From: an uncultured Brachyspira sp.
GTDB lineage: Bacteria > Spirochaetota > Brachyspiria > Brachyspirales > Brachyspiraceae
Assembly (NCBI RefSeq): GCF_944393015.1
Contig: NZ_CALXYQ010000002.1
Coordinates: forward strand, 116,162-180,161
Direction: 5' to 3'
Length of the DNA: 64,000 bases
In this document: piece after piece, positions 62,001 to 64,000 of the stretch
Layout: each line of letters starts with the position of its first letter
How positions within the stretch are numbered: the first letter of the stretch is position 1
Translations under genes and position numbers: made by a program
The notes under the pieces: model-generated
The model's database searches: none
The model's input: the letters and a program-made list of their open reading frames with translations, nothing else
What the model was told of the DNA's origin: nothing

Positions 62001-62675
62001 TTAAATTCTTTTTCTTAATTCCCGCATAAAATTAGTACCTGGATCTCTTTTTCCAGGATTTATATATTTAGTATTTAATTCTTTATATAGAGAATAATGA
62101 GGCAGAGTTTTATCTTTATATTCATAATGTGCTATTATGTATTTTATGCTTTTATATTTGCTTTTTATATAATTTATTAATTTAACATTAGCTTCCAACT
62201 GTTCTTTTGTTAATTTATCAGCATATCCTATATTCTCTATACTTATAGATGTATAATTAAATCCTACAGTATGCCTTGCTATATATTCAATAGGAGTATT
62301 TGCATATATAGTGCCGTCAAAATCAACTAAGAAATGAGTTCCTACATTTACTTCTCCGCCTGCTTCTATATCAGGTCTGCCTATCAAAGTGTCGTTTTTA
62401 AATATATTTACAGCTATACTAAGATTAGGGGTTTCTGTAGAATGAACAACTATTATTTGAGGATTATCTAAATATATTAGTCTGCTTCCATAATGTGTTT
62501 GTGTATATTCAGATAATAATTGTAATCTAAGTGCATTAGGAATGATTTTGTATTTATCGCTTATATCTGGCTTTAATACTATATCATTAGTTTGTACAAT
62601 ATTATTATTTACTGTATTAGTACATGATAATAATAAAGATATTATAATTGATATATAAATAATGTTTTTTATCAT
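62001..62675 (-). CDS. N-acetylmuramoyl-L-alanine amidase (Amidase_2) lipoprotein
   Basis: The 224-residue protein has lipobox 'SLLLSC' (C18) and an AmpD/PGRP-type zinc amidase domain. Zinc ligands are in 'IIVVHSTETP' and 'YIARHTVGFNYTSISIENIG', with 'IIAHYEYKDKTLPHY' supplying the final histidine and the aspartate region near 'GKRDPG'. It cleaves the bond between MurNAc and the peptide stem, in cell-wall turnover. The lipid anchor places it at the periplasmic side. It is 9 bases downstream of the CheX gene, so both belong to one operon. Confidence 0.85.
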   Translation of the reverse strand: MIKNIIYISIIISLLLSCTNTVNNNIVQTNDIVLKPDISDKYKIIPNALRLQLLSEYTQTHYGSRLIYLDNPQIIVVHSTETPNLSIAVNIFKNDTLIGRPDIEAGGEVNVGTHFLVDFDGTIYANTPIEYIARHTVGFNYTSISIENIGYADKLTKEQLEANVKLINYIKSKYKSIKYIIAHYEYKDKTLPHYSLYKELNTKYINPGKRDPGTNFMRELRKRI

Positions 62676-62684
62676 TTAATATTA

Positions 62685-63185
62685 TTATGCATCCATAGCA
62701 ATATTAACACTGACAAATCCAAGTGATGATTGGAAAGGAATAATTATAGTTTGTAAATTTTTAGGAATTATTTGTATTTCTTTTCCAAAATAAAGTATAG
62801 GCGGAGTGATATCGCAGCTTATACCTTCTTCAGCTAATTTAGTAATTGCAAGACCGCTTATAGTGTTTCCCATTTCATTGATAACACTTCTCATCATATC
62901 TTCAAAATCATCTTCAGAATCATACTCTCCGCGTTTTTTATCTGTAAGATTTTCAGTAAGAAGCTGAGAGAAATTTTCAGGAAATTCATAAAGCACTTGT
63001 CCATTAACATCGCCGACAATTCCTATAGCAACACCATATCCGGAGAAAAGTTTACGGCCTTGTCCTTTAACTAAAGTACCTTTTTCCATTGTAAGACCAG
63101 CCATCTCTTTGAATATTGATACTAGAGATACAATAAATGGGTTAATGAATCTAACGTCCATAAATTTTATAGGTGTTGTAGCCAT
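62685..63185 (-). CDS. CheX-like CheY-P phosphatase
   Basis: The 166-residue protein has the CheX/CheC fold: N-terminal 'DVRFINPFIVSLVSIFKEMAG', 'GVAIGIVGDVNGQVLYEF', and the active-site helix with E and N in 'SVINEMGNTISGLAITKL'. The E-x-x-N pattern lies in 'NEMGN'. CheX dephosphorylates CheY-P in spirochaete chemotaxis. The C-terminal 'IIPFQSSLGFVSVNIAM' completes the domain. It heads a minus-strand operon with the amidase and later genes and has a good promoter (63271-63298) and ribosome-binding site (AAAGGAAA). Confidence 0.85.
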   Translation of the reverse strand: MATTPIKFMDVRFINPFIVSLVSIFKEMAGLTMEKGTLVKGQGRKLFSGYGVAIGIVGDVNGQVLYEFPENFSQLLTENLTDKKRGEYDSEDDFEDMMRSVINEMGNTISGLAITKLAEEGISCDITPPILYFGKEIQIIPKNLQTIIIPFQSSLGFVSVNIAMDA

Positions 63186-63270
63186 GTTTATTTCCTTTTG
63201 AATTTTATTTTTATATTTTAATTATAACATAATCGAGTATTATTTCAATTAAAAAATAAATCTAATTAAA

Positions 63271-63298
63271 ATTATAGTACTAAAAGAGAAATTGTCAA
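63271..63298 (-). promoter_or_regulatory. promoter of the cheX-led group
   Basis: On the minus strand TTGACA (63298-63293) and TATAAT (63276-63271) are perfect and 16 bases apart, about 85 bases before the ATG. Confidence 0.8.
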
Positions 63299-63467
63299 AT
63301 TTAAAACTAAAAAATTATATATATTTTACATAGTATATATCAATTTTATGAATTAAGTACCGTAAATATTTATAGTGAATAAATAAAAACTATTTATATA
63401 TTTTTTAAATTTAACTTGCTATTTAACTTAAATAATATAGAATAATAGAATCAAATAGGGGTTTATT

Positions 63468-64000
63468 ATGTCATTTGTTCATTTGCATGTACATACACAA
63501 TATTCAATACTTGACGGAGCTGCCCGTATTAAGTCTTTATATTCTAAAAAGGATAAAACTAAAAGACTTATACCGGGATTAATAGACAGAGCTAAAGAAT
63601 TAGGCATGCCAGGCATAGCTATGACAGATCATGGCAATATGTTTGGTGCTATGGAATTTTTCTCTGAAGCCAAGGATAAAGGTATTATACCTATTATCGG
63701 ATGTGAAGTATATGTTGCCCCTAAAACAAGATTCGATAAAAAGATAGAAAACTCTGAAGAAAAAAGTGCTATGCATTTAGTTCTTCTTGCTAAAGATAAA
63801 GAAGGTTATAATAATCTATGTAAATTAGTTACTTTCGGATATACTGAAGGTTTCTATTATAGACCTAGAGTAGATCATGAATTAATAGAAAAATATAATA
63901 AAGGTCTTATTTGTTTATCAGCATGTATGGGCGGAGAGATTCCTATTGCTATAAGAAAAAAAGATTATAAACAGGCTTCAAAATTAGCTGAATATTATAA
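63468..64000 (+). CDS. dnaE: DNA polymerase III alpha subunit DnaE (5' part)
   Basis: The first 177 codons of dnaE lie here; the frame stays open to the end of the window. The N-terminal PHP domain is unmistakable: 'FVHLHVHTQYSILDGAARI' (first two metal histidines), 'AMTDHGNMFGAMEFF', 'IPIIGCEVYVAP', 'HLVLLAKDKEGYNNLCKLV', and 'FYYRPRVDHELI' then 'GLICLSACMGGEIP'. It is the replicative polymerase catalytic subunit. An insert of about 10 charged residues (SKKDKTKRLIPG) sits after the first motif, as in some spirochaete DnaEs. Ribosome-binding signal is AGGGG. It is divergent from the cheX group. Confidence 0.95.
   Translation, partial: MSFVHLHVHTQYSILDGAARIKSLYSKKDKTKRLIPGLIDRAKELGMPGIAMTDHGNMFGAMEFFSEAKDKGIIPIIGCEVYVAPKTRFDKKIENSEEKSAMHLVLLAKDKEGYNNLCKLVTFGYTEGFYYRPRVDHELIEKYNKGLICLSACMGGEIPIAIRKKDYKQASKLAEYY

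Noticed and set aside
1..64000. tRNA, rRNA, tmRNA or RNase P RNA genes
   Set aside because: I looked in the larger gaps and saw no cloverleaf, GTTCRANNC word or other diagnostic segment; this is by eye, so a covariance search could still find one.

Overview
The window is AT-rich throughout, with genes that use mostly A/T-ending codons, many ankyrin-repeat and lipoprotein genes, a TlyA-type rRNA methyltransferase, a CNNM/HlyC (TlyC-like) protein and a CheX-type chemotaxis phosphatase. Together these point to a spirochaete of the genus Brachyspira. This is inference from family content, not from a marker RNA: I saw no rRNA or tRNA gene.

Layout. 1-2.3 kb: the 3' end of a probable DNA methylase/restriction gene, a DUF285-repeat protein and a secreted ankyrin protein. 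2.5-7.9 kb: small housekeeping genes (HD hydrolase, pncA, ogt, an acetyltransferase), then an overlapping pair of an OLD/ABC-type ATPase and a small protein with a PD-(D/E)xK-like motif (a possible defence pair), two Cys-rich small proteins and a YkvA-like membrane protein. 7.9-16.2 kb: replication and chaperone block, dnaA, a 567-bp AT-rich intergenic region (candidate origin, candidate small RNA, sigma-54-type promoter), grpE, a 69-aa gene, dnaK, a frameshifted ankyrin mini-gene, an ankyrin gene, a YoaK-type membrane protein, a short membrane-anchored J protein and dnaJ. 16.2-24 kb: glycosyltransferase, large secreted TPR protein, a nested inverted-repeat element, a pyridoxamine kinase pair and two paralogous lipoproteins. 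24.3-35.2 kb: a yybP-ykoY-type (Mn2+) riboswitch in front of a P-type cation ATPase, a TPR protein with a degenerate Mrr-like end, rlmE, an RseC-like protein, a GH57 enzyme, a secreted protein and tlyA.

35.2-43.8 kb, all on the minus strand, is the most unusual region: seven tandem paralogues of about 385-400 residues, each with two cyclic-nucleotide-binding-like beta-roll domains, a helical linker and a Crp-like C-terminus. Four transcription units can be proposed, each starting with a -35/16-nt/-10 promoter. One copy is frameshifted in an AT-dinucleotide tract.

43.8-53.5 kb: alcohol dehydrogenase, NADAR-family protein, and a duplicated membrane-protein/ankyrin gene pair flanking an ankyrin lipoprotein and an Rpn-family nuclease; a near-identical terminator hairpin recurs three times here. 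53.6-64 kb: a JAMM-DinG helicase fusion, a single-chain type IIG restriction-modification enzyme, a minus-strand group (CheX, amidase lipoprotein, CNNM/HlyC protein, CapA-like lipoprotein) and, divergently, the 5' part of dnaE running off the window.
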